From: an uncultured Pseudomonadota bacterium | GTDB taxonomy: Bacteria > Pseudomonadota > Gammaproteobacteria > CAJXQU01 | DNA length: 64,000 nucleotides | NCBI GenBank assembly: GCA_913058255.1 | Contig: CAJXQU010000006.1 | Coordinates: forward strand, 62,001 to 126,000 | Direction: 5' to 3' | Part shown: piece after piece, positions 6,852 through 17,200 of the stretch | Layout of the letters: each line of letters opens with the position of its first letter | Position numbering within the stretch: the first letter of the stretch is position 1 | The notes under the pieces: generated by a model | Told to the model about the DNA's origin: nothing | The model's database searches: none | What the model saw: only the letters and a program-made list of their open reading frames with translations | Translations under genes and position numbers: made by a program

Positions 6852-9551
6852 ATGCAGTATCAAAAGAGTCTAGGATGGACTTTAAAAATAGTTTTTTTAT
6901 CAACGTTAATTCTTACAGGTTGTAATAAAAAAACACCTGAGGAAACGATTGCATTAGCGAAAGAATTCCATGCTCAAGGTAATTCACAAGTTGCTGTTAT
7001 TGAGCTTAAAAATCTCTTGCAGGAAAAACCCCAGCAAATTTCCGCATTAATTTTATTGAATAAGATCTATACAGATAAAAAACAATACCCAGCGATTATA
7101 AAATTACTAACTAAGCCTGTTGCAACAGGCATAGACACACAGGAGATTGTTTTCTCACTCACTGATGCTTTGATTCAACAAGCTAAGTTTGCAGATGCGT
7201 TAGCTATTACTCAGTCTTACCCTGATCATTTTCAATTAGGCCAAGGGCTGGCGCTTAAAGGTCATATCTTTGCTGGACTTAACCAAGTCGTTAAAGCGAT
7301 TCAGTTTTATGAGCAAGCATTAGTTTTAAATAATGATTTAATTTCAGCACATTTAGGCTTAGCGCAAGAATATATCATATCAACAGAGGAACATAAGGTT
7401 CAGCAAGCGTCCGTATTAAAACGTTCAAGTAATAATTGGGTAATTAAAACTACACCTGTCGATAAAATAGGGAATGAACCTACAGAAAAAGCATTAGAGC
7501 ATCTCAGGAAGGTTCTCAGCCTTGAGGAAAATAATGTCGTGGCGAATTATCTGTTAGCAACAATTTATTATTTGAGTAAAGATATCTCGGAAGCACAGAA
7601 GTCTATTAACAAGGTGCTCGAAGTTGATCCTGAACATAAAGAGAGCTTATTGTTGATGGGTAAACTGCACCTTGAATTGGCACATATTGATAAAAGTGAA
7701 AAATACCTAAAAGAGTATATCAAACTAGCTCCAAAAGATTTAAAGGCTAGAATGTATTTGTCTTCAATTATGCTTCGAAAAAAGCAACCGGACCTTGCTT
7801 TGGAACTAGTCGTTGATTATAAGGAAGAAGGTTCCACTGATGCGGAATATTTACTTATTCTGGGTAATATTTACTTGGCTAAAAGAAACAACGATCTCGC
7901 GATAGATTATTTTGCTAAAGCGCATGATATTTTTCCGCAATCAGCCTTAGTGAAAATGTATTTTGCCATGGGGTATCTAGCACGTTCAGATCAGTTGAAA
8001 GGGGATCATGCTTCGGCAATTCATCTATTAGAAGAAGTCCTGGCTATTGAGCCTGACAACAGTCAGGCAGGCATTTCATTGATCACAACATTATTACAAA
8101 TAGAAGATTATTCAACAGCAATTTTAATAGCTGAAGCGATGATAGTTCGCTCACCGAAATCACCAATGCCTTGGTATTTATCAGGTATCGCATATCAATC
8201 ATTAAATAAAATAGATAAAGCTATTCAAGCATTTAAAAAGACACTTGTACTAAACCATTCTTTTGTGCCAGGAACAATAAGATTAGCAAAAATATATCAA
8301 GCACAAGGCGATCTTTCATTAGCTAAAAAACAATACGAAACGGGGCTTTATGACTCGCCATACAATGCTCAGATAATGACTGAAATGGCTCTTCTTGAAC
8401 AAAAAGCTGGAAATAAAATTAAAGCTATTGAGTTGCTAGAACTTGCTAGGGATCGAAATAGGGAGGCACTCTCACCTCGGTTATTATTAGGTACTTATTA
8501 TTTACGCAAAGGACAAGTCAGTGTTGCAAAGCAGCTGATGGCTGAGTTAGAAAAACTAGCTCCATCTAGGCCTGACGTGCAAATGTACTTTGGACAGGTT
8601 CAATTAGCAACAGGGCGGGTATCCGAAGCTGTTACTACATTCTCAGGATTGATCCAACTTCAACCAAGCTCTCCAGACATTCTGGCTAAATACGGGAGTG
8701 CTTTAAGATTGAGTGGCCAGCTTGCCGAAGGTAGAAAGGCTTTCGAATCCGCTATAGGTTTGTCTGATAGTCCATCTTCTGAGGTTCTTATTGAGCTTGC
8801 TAAGCTTGAATTGACTGCAAATGATTTTCAAAAAACACGCGATCTTATCGTAAAAATAAGATCTAATTTTGGAGAACTGGCGAGCGGCCAATTACTGGAA
8901 GGTGATCTCGCCATGCGGTTAAAAAATCCAAGCGAGGCAGTTAATTTTTATGAGAGAGCAAATGAGTTAAATCATGCGACAAGCACGATCTTAAAACTCT
9001 ACGAAGCTTATTCACAAGCGGGCATGAGTGATAAAGCATCTTTGTTTTTAAAGCGATCAGCTAAGGATAACCCTAATGATTTACGCTTAAGTATGACGCT
9101 CGCTAATATTAAACATCAACAAGGTGACTCAGAGGCTGCTATTGAAATCTATCAAGGTCTTTTAGAACAATATCCGAAAAATGCATTAATATTAAATAAT
9201 CTTGCATGGGTTTATGATTTAACGAATTCGAAAAAAGCACTTTTTTTTGCTGAAAAGGCCTATCTGTCGACTCCAGATTTACCACAGATTATCGATTCAT
9301 ATGGTTGGTTTTGCATACACGAAGGACGCCTTAAAGAAGGAGTTAGTCTGCTCAAAACTGCAGTGCAAAAATCACCGGCAGATCCTGAGTTTCGCTATCA
9401 CTTAGCAGAGGCTTTGTTTAAATCGGGTAAAAAAGGCTTGGCAAGAGAGTCGTTAGAAATAGCTTTGGCTAGCCAACAAAATTTTAATGGTAGAAATGAA
9501 GCTGAAGACTTGTTGTTGAAACTTAGTCGCTCTGAAGTGGTAACGAATTAG
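6852..9551 (+). CDS. prsT: PEP-CTERM system TPR-repeat lipoprotein PrsT
   Basis: About 900 residues. The signal peptide ends in a lipobox, LILTGC, so the protein is probably lipid-anchored. The rest is a long array of tetratricopeptide repeats of 34 residues (for example LISAHLGLAQEYI, NVVANYLLATIYYLS, NALILNNLAWVYDL). This length and layout match PrsT proteins found with XrtA, thought to assist polysaccharide export or PEP-CTERM handling. An ATG at 6843 is also in frame, but AGGA at 6838-6841 is only 1-2 bases from it and 10 from the ATG at 6852, so the latter is chosen. A 907-residue paralogue lies at 30197-32920. Confidence 0.88.
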   Translation: MQYQKSLGWTLKIVFLSTLILTGCNKKTPEETIALAKEFHAQGNSQVAVIELKNLLQEKPQQISALILLNKIYTDKKQYPAIIKLLTKPVATGIDTQEIVFSLTDALIQQAKFADALAITQSYPDHFQLGQGLALKGHIFAGLNQVVKAIQFYEQALVLNNDLISAHLGLAQEYIISTEEHKVQQASVLKRSSNNWVIKTTPVDKIGNEPTEKALEHLRKVLSLEENNVVANYLLATIYYLSKDISEAQKSINKVLEVDPEHKESLLLMGKLHLELAHIDKSEKYLKEYIKLAPKDLKARMYLSSIMLRKKQPDLALELVVDYKEEGSTDAEYLLILGNIYLAKRNNDLAIDYFAKAHDIFPQSALVKMYFAMGYLARSDQLKGDHASAIHLLEEVLAIEPDNSQAGISLITTLLQIEDYSTAILIAEAMIVRSPKSPMPWYLSGIAYQSLNKIDKAIQAFKKTLVLNHSFVPGTIRLAKIYQAQGDLSLAKKQYETGLYDSPYNAQIMTEMALLEQKAGNKIKAIELLELARDRNREALSPRLLLGTYYLRKGQVSVAKQLMAELEKLAPSRPDVQMYFGQVQLATGRVSEAVTTFSGLIQLQPSSPDILAKYGSALRLSGQLAEGRKAFESAIGLSDSPSSEVLIELAKLELTANDFQKTRDLIVKIRSNFGELASGQLLEGDLAMRLKNPSEAVNFYERANELNHATSTILKLYEAYSQAGMSDKASLFLKRSAKDNPNDLRLSMTLANIKHQQGDSEAAIEIYQGLLEQYPKNALILNNLAWVYDLTNSKKALFFAEKAYLSTPDLPQIIDSYGWFCIHEGRLKEGVSLLKTAVQKSPADPEFRYHLAEALFKSGKKGLARESLEIALASQQNFNGRNEAEDLLLKLSRSEVVTN

Positions 9552-9620
9552 AGAGTTATTCTAATACTAAATACTATTAATCATTGAGTATTGAATAGCG
9601 GTATACTTTATTTTTTCAGG

Positions 9621-10718
9621 TTATAATAGTTTTTGAGCTGCTTTTTTTAGGCCTAATTGAACTTTACTTTGTATCCCTAAAGGGATTAGTACAGCTTGAT
9701 CAGTCGCGTATGACTCAGTCCATTTGAATTTATAATCTTCTTCACCGCGTAAGAAATCAAAGATAATATTTTTTTCTAATATAGCCTGTTGAATGGCGTG
9801 AGCCATTATTTGTGTGCCGGGGCTATAACGTTGCCAGAACTGATCAAAACCAGATTGGTAAAACGAGACTGTTCCGTTGTACTGGAAGCAGTGCAGGGCG
9901 GCTATGCTCGTCTTGCCTACATTTAGAGTGTAACTACGGAGAAAACCTGCCTCGAGAAAAATTGTGGCAAGCTTCGTATGAAACTCTATCATTTTTTGAT
10001 TTGTAAATAGGCCTTCGTTATCCTTTCTTTGCTGAGAGGCTGTATGAAGCTCAACAAGTATCGTAATAAACTCTTCTACTTCCTCTTTTTCAGTTATTTT
10101 TTTAAAATTGATCATACTAGGATAATCTTTTTCTAATCGCCTCTCAAAGCGACCAAGGTTATACCGCATACTTTTTCCATAAGATTGTTTTAAAGTAGCC
10201 CAATCATCTGGTAGCGTTAAATAAGGACAAATATTCTTACTAATTTGCATCTGACCATTTGTCTGCTCAAGTAATTGTAACAGAGTGTTTGAACCTGACA
10301 TCATTCCATCTAATGATATTTTTTGCCAATGAGTTCGAGAGGACCAAATCTTATCTGTAAACAAATGGGAAATACTCATTTCAAAATCTTTGTGGATAAT
10401 GAAATCAAGATGATCGGGTGCAGCATCTCCATTACCGATAAAGGATAGGGTTTTCTCTTGTAGGCCTAAATTGAGTGTATCTTTTATGATAAGAGGTGCG
10501 ATACCTAGCAGTTGATTCGTATCTTCTTGTCGACAAATTATCATCCAGAGCGCATTGTTTTCGTGAAAACAATCCCACCAGGTAGAAACCCACTCCCAAG
10601 TCATGAATATAGAGTCACATGAAGAATATTCTAATAGTTCATTCCATTCATTTTTGAGTTCGAGTAATTGCTCATGAGTTTCAAGGATATTAATTGAAGT
10701 TTTTGTTGTATTGGTCAC
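9621..10718 (-). CDS. GNAT-fold FemAB/CelD-like acyltransferase, exosortase-linked
   Basis: 365 residues resembling the CelD/BcsL acetyltransferase-6 family related to FemAB. Landmarks are SIFMTWEWVSTWWDCF near residue 36-51, LLGIAPLIIKD, and in the C-terminal GNAT half SIAALHCFQYNGTVSFYQSGFD and DFLRGEEDYKFKWT. Members are cytosolic and often sit in exosortase/EPS loci, where they are suspected of acylating a sugar or lipid precursor; the substrate is not known. It converges with the PrsT gene, 69 bases away. No signal peptide is visible. Confidence 0.8.
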   Translation of the reverse strand: MTNTTKTSINILETHEQLLELKNEWNELLEYSSCDSIFMTWEWVSTWWDCFHENNALWMIICRQEDTNQLLGIAPLIIKDTLNLGLQEKTLSFIGNGDAAPDHLDFIIHKDFEMSISHLFTDKIWSSRTHWQKISLDGMMSGSNTLLQLLEQTNGQMQISKNICPYLTLPDDWATLKQSYGKSMRYNLGRFERRLEKDYPSMINFKKITEKEEVEEFITILVELHTASQQRKDNEGLFTNQKMIEFHTKLATIFLEAGFLRSYTLNVGKTSIAALHCFQYNGTVSFYQSGFDQFWQRYSPGTQIMAHAIQQAILEKNIIFDFLRGEEDYKFKWTESYATDQAVLIPLGIQSKVQLGLKKAAQKLL

Positions 10719-10921
10719 TATGGGTTCAGTTTTTTCGACGTGATGATTGAAAGGTGAAAGAAGCTCTGCTGTGGTGACATAAAAGGCTCACAAAATTAAA
10801 TGACAAAAGTAGATTTAATTCTTATATCTACCATATAGTTTATCGGCATTTATATCGATATCTTAAAATAAGAAGAGTACGCAGAAAACTATATTGACTT
10901 CTGTTGCTCAGGAAATAGATT

Positions 10922-11809
10922 TTAGGTTATGTTCTTTTTAAGAATACTTATTGCTTGATCAACCCAACTTTCTCTACGAATTCGTCCAGGAAACTTAATA
11001 ACCATTTTTTCGAGTCTATCAATTTCTTTTTCAGTTAACTCAGCTATTTGGTTGAAGGAGATTATTCCTTGAGAGTGTAGTTTTTTAGCGATGGCAGGGC
11101 CGATACCTGAGATTTGCTCAAGATTATCTTTTGCCATGTTTTCTATCAATGCTTTCTTCGTTTCTTTAGTTGTTTCTTTCTTTGCAGTCGATTTTACTTT
11201 TGATTTGGTGTTTAAGTTGTTTACATCTAAAAAATCAAACCACTGTGACCAAAGCTCGAACTGTAACTCAATGCAGCCATTCATGGCTTCTTGAATTTTT
11301 TGCGCAGCATTGAAGAACTCTTCCGTGGAGAGCTCATTAACCTTAACGTCCTTTGTCCATTGGTCTAACCAATCAGTTTGTGATGTTAATGAATTTTCTA
11401 CGGTCGATTTCCAAAGAACTAAGTTATTAACAAGACGTTGAGAATCTTCGAATGAATCTGTTGATTCTTCTATCATTTTAAACCAATAAGTCCATAGCTC
11501 CGTTTGGTTTTCTGACCAGCTACTCATAGATTCTTGTATATGGTTTATCATATCTACTTTGTCTGTAGGTGATAGGGGGACACCACTTTGCATTTGACCA
11601 AGCCAATGATCAAGCCAGTGTGATTGTAAATCCATTGATTGTTTAACGGCCGACTTTCCCCAAGTCATAAAAGGGGATAAATGGAGGAATTCCCAAGGGT
11701 TCTTTTTTTTAGTATTGAGTTCGATGTTAGGTAAGTTCATAGGCAGTTTATTAATAAACTGTCGCTGCATTTCTTGCCATTCCTCAAACATTGCGCACCA
11801 ATAATTCAT
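10922..11809 (-). CDS. Trp-rich repeat protein with C-terminal helix-hairpin-helix
   Basis: 295 residues, not confidently assigned. Residues about 45-195 are helical and contain two tandem copies of a unit of about 82 residues. Each unit has two W-x3-W helices: QSHWLDHWL (62-70) pairs with QTDWLDQW (144-151), and QTELWTYWF (102-110) pairs with QFELWSQWF (183-191). A Lys/Thr-rich linker (about 200-222) leads to a helix-hairpin-helix domain, LEQISGIGPAIAKKLHSQGI, ending GRIRRESWVDQA, as in the Rad51/DUF4332-like HhH proteins. The repeat part is reminiscent of phasins, but I cannot assert that. It follows the DUF934 gene by about 68 bases on the same strand. Confidence 0.6.
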   Translation of the reverse strand: MNYWCAMFEEWQEMQRQFINKLPMNLPNIELNTKKKNPWEFLHLSPFMTWGKSAVKQSMDLQSHWLDHWLGQMQSGVPLSPTDKVDMINHIQESMSSWSENQTELWTYWFKMIEESTDSFEDSQRLVNNLVLWKSTVENSLTSQTDWLDQWTKDVKVNELSTEEFFNAAQKIQEAMNGCIELQFELWSQWFDFLDVNNLNTKSKVKSTAKKETTKETKKALIENMAKDNLEQISGIGPAIAKKLHSQGIISFNQIAELTEKEIDRLEKMVIKFPGRIRRESWVDQAISILKKNIT

Positions 11810-11877
11810 AGAGACTCCCCCAAAGAAACATTGTCCTCAATAACTATAGCACAGCAAGTTTGTGCCGCTAGGCTAGA

Positions 11878-12351
11878 TTAACGTAATTCAGAAATAATTT
11901 TTTGTTGGTCTTCAGAAGATTGATAAGGAGTACTTAGTTCGGTAAATGCCTTTAATGCATCCTCTGCATTACGGTGCTCTGTGAGTTTAATTAGGTTTAT
12001 CCCACAACGTTCCATTTGGGCAACTTGATCTCTGAGAATATCACCAACGGCAAGTAAATCACCTTGGTAGTTATAGGCGCCCCTTAATAGACTGGCATGA
12101 GAGAAGCAACGACCATCAACATAAACAGGAAACTCTAAAGCAATGATATCCAGCTGATCTAGATCATCAGTAATGGCTTCAACGGCTGTGTCGCCGTTAA
12201 GTAAGACACCCGTTTTTCCAGAACGCGAGCGAAGAACTTCTTTGTTTTCAGCATATACGTGATAAGGAAAAATCACGTTACCTTCTGTGTTAGCTTGCTC
12301 GCTTATTTCCCAGTCAATGTTGTCAATCTTATGGTCTTTTATTACTTTCAT
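11878..12351 (-). CDS. DUF934 protein, sulfite reductase partner
   Basis: A 157-residue cytosolic protein of the DUF934 family, whose genes lie directly downstream of CysI-type sulfite reductases in many proteobacteria. Landmarks are LLNGDTAVEAI, IALEFPVYVDGRCFSHASLLR, YQGDLLAVGDILRDQV and MERCGINLI. It is presumed to help sulfite reduction, perhaps in siroheme or electron supply; the biochemical role is not established. The gap to the reductase stop is 42 bases on the same strand, so an operon is likely. Confidence 0.85.
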   Translation of the reverse strand: MKVIKDHKIDNIDWEISEQANTEGNVIFPYHVYAENKEVLRSRSGKTGVLLNGDTAVEAITDDLDQLDIIALEFPVYVDGRCFSHASLLRGAYNYQGDLLAVGDILRDQVAQMERCGINLIKLTEHRNAEDALKAFTELSTPYQSSEDQQKIISELR

Positions 12352-12393
12352 TGTGCTCTCTCTTCTTGTCTTACCTTTAACGCATGGGCTTGA

Positions 12394-14046
12394 TTAGGCA
12401 TAAACGCGTTCTTTGAACGGTTCAACACCAATTCTAAGGCAGGTTTGTAGGAAGGTTTCATCTTCATTGTGACGATTGCTCAGGTAAACTTCTAGAATTT
12501 TTTCGATAGTGTCAGCAACTTTTTCTTTTGCGATTGCTGGTCCTAAACGATCACCCAACCTAGAGTCTGTTTCTGCTGAGCCACCTAAAGTAAACTGATA
12601 GAATTCAACGCCTTTTTTATCAACCCCTAAAATACCAATGTGGCCAACGTGGTGATGTCCACAGGCATTCATACAACCAGACATTTTAACCTTAACTGGT
12701 CCAAGGTCATGGAGGTAGTCTAGGTCATCAAACTTATCGTTGATTTGTTTTGCAATAGAAATAGAACTAGCATTTGCGAGCGAGCAGAAATCTAAGCCTG
12801 GGCAGCAAATCATATCGTTCAATGTACCTATGTTAGCCGTCGCTAAAAGGTGTTCTTGTAGCGCTTGCCACAATGCGTAGAGATCGGATTGTTTAACATC
12901 GGTTAGCACCATGTTTTGATCATGTGTTGTGCGTAACTCGCCAAAACTGTACTGATCAGATAGATCGGCAACAGCATCCATTTGTGTACTGGTGATATCA
13001 CCCGGTGCTACGCCTGGCGCTTTCAGTGAGATATAAACCGCACGATAACCCTCTATCTTATGAGCGTAGGTGTTTTGTTTGTACCAACGACTGAAAGCTT
13101 TATCGGCTTCAAGCTTTTCGGCCAAGCTAGTGTCTTCAGCAGCATTTTTTTCATAATCAGGCTCTGTGAAAAAGGCTGAAACGCGATCAAATTCTTTCTG
13201 ATCAATTTGTAAAACTGAGCTCTTAATTCGCTCCCACTCTTTTTCAACTTTTTCACGGAAGACGTCAATACCTTGCGCTTTTACTAACACCTTAATTCGT
13301 GCACGGTGAATATTATCTCGACGACCTTCAAGGTTGTAGATCCGTAAGATTGCTTCCATATAAGAGAGCAGGTGCTTTTTCTCAATAAATTCTTTTATGA
13401 CAACACCAACGATAGGCATACGGCCTAAACCACCACCGACGAGAATTTTAAAGCCGACCTCACCTTTATCATTTTTGATTAGGTAGACACCAATATCATG
13501 AAATTGAACCGCAGCACGATCATTTTCGGCACCTGAAAAGGCAATTTTAAATTTACGAGGTAGCCAGTTGAACTCAGGATGAAAGGTCGACCATTGACGG
13601 ACTATTTCACAATAAGGTCTTGGATCTTCGATTTCATCTTGGGCGACGCCAGCAAGGTGATCGGTTGTTGTGTTACGAATACAGTTACCACTCGTTTGGA
13701 TCGCATGCATCTGAACCGTTGCTAGATCGGCAAGAATATCAGGTACACGCTCTAGTTCCGGCCAGTTATACTGGATATTCTGGCGGGTACTAATGTGACC
13801 ATAATCCTTATCGTATTCACGAGCGATATAGGCCAACATGCGTAGCTGTTTTGAGGCCAATGTTCCATAAGGAATAGCAACTCTGAGCATGGGAGCATGT
13901 GTTTGAATATACAAACCATTTCTCAGGCGTAAGTGGCGAAATTCTTCGTCCTCAAGCTCTCCTGCTAAGAAACGTTTAGTTTGCTCTCGATACTGTTCGA
14001 CGCGTTCATCGACAGCTTTCTGGTCATATTGGTCGTATTGATACAT
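12394..14046 (-). CDS. cysI: sulfite reductase hemoprotein (nitrite/sulfite reductase family)
   Basis: A 550-residue siroheme/4Fe-4S enzyme that reduces sulfite to sulfide in assimilation. The cluster ligands follow the pattern C-x5-C ... C-x3-C: C415 and C421 in CCPGLDFC, C458 and C462 in SGCMNACGHHH. Siroheme/substrate-binding Arg/Lys lie in the N-terminal half (RVAIPYGTLASKQLRMLA; HISTRQNIQYNW). The length and adjacent DUF934 gene match the Pseudomonas-type CysI (about 550 residues) rather than the NADPH-linked E. coli enzyme. A nitrite reductase role cannot be excluded from sequence alone, but no nitrate gene is nearby. Confidence 0.88.
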   Translation of the reverse strand: MYQYDQYDQKAVDERVEQYREQTKRFLAGELEDEEFRHLRLRNGLYIQTHAPMLRVAIPYGTLASKQLRMLAYIAREYDKDYGHISTRQNIQYNWPELERVPDILADLATVQMHAIQTSGNCIRNTTTDHLAGVAQDEIEDPRPYCEIVRQWSTFHPEFNWLPRKFKIAFSGAENDRAAVQFHDIGVYLIKNDKGEVGFKILVGGGLGRMPIVGVVIKEFIEKKHLLSYMEAILRIYNLEGRRDNIHRARIKVLVKAQGIDVFREKVEKEWERIKSSVLQIDQKEFDRVSAFFTEPDYEKNAAEDTSLAEKLEADKAFSRWYKQNTYAHKIEGYRAVYISLKAPGVAPGDITSTQMDAVADLSDQYSFGELRTTHDQNMVLTDVKQSDLYALWQALQEHLLATANIGTLNDMICCPGLDFCSLANASSISIAKQINDKFDDLDYLHDLGPVKVKMSGCMNACGHHHVGHIGILGVDKKGVEFYQFTLGGSAETDSRLGDRLGPAIAKEKVADTIEKILEVYLSNRHNEDETFLQTCLRIGVEPFKERVYA

Positions 14047-14140
14047 TTGAACTCTGATATTAGCTAATAATGGGCGTGAAGATACCAGTTATTGCTTAGG
14101 CTTAAAAGGACTATGTTCTGCTATGAATATAACAATAAAG

Positions 14141-14184
14141 CTGGGCAGAGAACTCTATTCCATAATGAAAGAGTCTCTACCCAG
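14141..14184 (-). terminator. hairpin downstream of the pilin/pilY1 operon
   Basis: CTGGGCAGAGA...TCTCTACCCAG forms an 11-bp stem with one mismatch, extended inward by CTCT/AGAG with one bulge, loop about 13 bases. It lies 20 bases beyond the stop of the last pilY1. On the minus strand it is followed by CTTTATTGTTAT, T-rich but not a clean U-run, so it may be a moderate terminator or mRNA-stabilising hairpin. Confidence 0.6.
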
Positions 14185-14204
14185 AGTCACCAGTTACTTC
14201 AAAC

Positions 14205-17200
14205 TTACTTTATTTTTTTCCAATTAAGAAATTTAATTTTGTCAAAATTTTCATCTTCAGCAACTTTACCAACAATTAATTTTGTTGGTTTTGCCTTATC
14301 ACCAGCAACATATGTGGGGTGGTATTGAATGACTTCAGTCGGGATACCTTTGCCAGATAAGCTTTTGGAGCGGTTGCCGGCTGTGAGGTTCTCAGGAGGA
14401 GTGTCGTCATCGTAGAAGTCTTTAACAGGCGTGGCATTATCAAGGTTTACAAGATAAAATCGGCCAGAGCCGCCACCGCCACCGCAAGTTTTACTCGTTG
14501 CGCCTTCATTTGCAGGTGTGAAGGTTGTGAAGGTTAGTTTCCCATCAAAGATTAATAAGGGAGTAAGGCTTTTCTCGCCCTTATCTTGGAGTTTTAATAC
14601 CCAACCTTGTTTGTTGGTAAGATTCGTTTCTTCACCCTCTTTTTCTGATGGGCTACCTTCACCAATTTTATTGTCTGTTATATCCAACAAATGGTCATTG
14701 ACAACAGTTGACCAGTTTGCTTTAGGAGCGCCTGTCTCATAATTTGTATCACGAATCATATAGATTTTATCGTCTACGGTTGTAGAGTTTGGGTGTGCTC
14801 GAAAACCAGACCCTGTAGAAACAGCAAAGTAGAAGCCGGTCGAACCTTTAACCTTAGCGATCTCAGGTGGTGAGAAGAATCGTCTCAATTGCGACTCATC
14901 AACATCAGAAGATAGATCGGCTATACGATAGCCTGATATATTTTTATCATTATTGTTGTCTACTAAATCAACTCTCCAAATTTGCCCGCCCATATCTGAA
15001 AAATACAGCCTATCTGTTAGCCTGTCATCATTAGTGTCGATGGTTCTGATATCGCTCGGGATGCTATAACTCATATTGTCCCCTGTGTCGATCTCGCTAT
15101 TTCCTTTTGTAGCAGTCCAAAGCATTTGGCCCGTTTTAGCATCAGCGATATAGATCGCATTACCAATATCATCAGGGGTACGAACGACATAGTCATCTTG
15201 GTCTTCATCATAGCCACCACCAAAAATTAGAGCTGTTTTTATACTTCCTCCCGTCCACTTTATATTTACCGGAGTAAGTTTTGACCATGTTTGTCCAAGT
15301 TTCGCGTAGTCGCCGATCCCGCCTTCTATACGCCACTGAAGGTAAGGTGAGGAAAGGTTTGAAACATCGAGTGCATAGTAATTTCTACCACCACGGCGCA
15401 TACCAAAGTATATGTAGGCCTTTTCTGAATTATTAACGATACGATCATTGTTTGTATCATCATGAAAATAAGATAGAACTCCATCTAGGCCATAGAGGTG
15501 ACCTGCAGAGTTTAGGTTTGCTTTATGATCTTTAAGCTTAGGTAACAAGGCTTGAGGGATAAAGGCAAATATTTCAGAGCCGCCACTGTAATCTTTGAAG
15601 GCTACTGGTTTTGTTGTATCAAAGGCATGTAAAAGGCCTTGGTTAGTCATGGAAAACAGTACGTTCTTTTGAACACCGGGAGAATCTTCATAAATAAGTG
15701 AAATCGGCTTAGCATGTAAAGGATCACCCATACCCACATCATTTTGAAGCCAGTTTATAAGATCTTCTTTTTCAGCATCATCGACAACGTTGAGTAGTTG
15801 TGGCGTAATCGTAGTCTCATTAATGGTAATCTCAGTCAGTGCTGACGCATTAGGTGCTGCCGTATCGGTATAAGTATAGATAGTTCGTGCATTGTCGTGC
15901 TCTATCTCTGCCGAGGCTCCCCCAAGTTCAACAAAGTTACCATCTGGGCCAGATGACCAAAAGCTTCTAGCTAGGTCGCTGAACTTATCAACATTGTCAT
16001 CATCGATAGTAACGGCAGGATTTCCATCAACATCAAGTAAACCCGTTGAATCAATAAAATACCCTTTTAAATTACCCTTCCATGAACGCGTGTTACCTGG
16101 TTTGAACATATTCAGGAATACTCGGTTATCTGAAGAAAGAGTGCTTGCTTTAATATTGGTTACTAGGCTGGAAAAACTTTCATTTTCACCCGTGATGGAA
16201 TCCAATATCTGTTTGAATGCATCTTCTAAGTCTGATGCATCTGAAGCAGAGTAGAAAACACCTTTGCCTTTATCCGCTAGGGTCTCAAGATAGTCTTTAC
16301 CTTGCCCACTTACATTAAAACCTATGGTGTAAGTAAAGACCTTACTTCCAGTGACATTATTGATTTGATCATTATTAGCTAGATACTCGACTAACTCTGG
16401 TCCGCAAAGGCCATGTTCTAGCCCCGGAATTTCTGCACATTGACTTTTAATAATGTCATTTTCTATATCCCACTTATGATAAGAATTTGTTGGTTCTCCG
16501 TCAGAAAGTAGAACGATATAACTTGCTTGACAGCTATCTTCGATAGGACTGTTATAGGTTGCACCTAGCCATGCTTCTTGCCAATATTCATGGCTACAAA
16601 CTGTACTTGTAACACTTTGATAATTATGACAGCTACATGTTTCATTTTCAGTACCTGGGTTTTCACATATCCAATCTGTACATTGTGATGAGGTAATATC
16701 CTTACAATTATTAACTTGAAGTCTGTCAGGGTATCGAGTGAACCCTGGCTTACAAGTTGTGTAAGGACCAGAGTCGTAAGTACAGGTTCCCCACCTTTTT
16801 TCACCTTCTTGAGTCCATGCTTCAGGCCCTGGAGTTGGGGTGTAGGTCAGTGCATGAGGGCTATCATACTCATCGTAATAACCATTATTCCACTCAGGTG
16901 GTTTGTAACCACTCCAACCTGAAACTTCATCACCTCGGTAATACTTGGCCGTTTCGTAAAGAGCACCAACGATGTTAGTTTTATAACTTGGATCTATGTA
17001 GATCTGCTCTAATTGTTTAGGGATTTGGTTGTAGACATAAAAAGTATCCTGAGGAACAGCAAGATCTAAATCATGTAGGTCCGCTGAAATACTGGTTGCT
17101 GGATAATTGATACCATTAGACCATGTGTTGAACCAGGTGAAGCCAACTCTAAGGTTTTCATTACCTTTATTCTCTTCTAATACATTTGTTAAGGCTTCTA

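Noticed and set aside
12394-14046. Nitrite reductase of denitrification or assimilation
   Set aside because: DUF934 neighbour, length and lack of nitrate genes favour CysI-type sulfite reductase.
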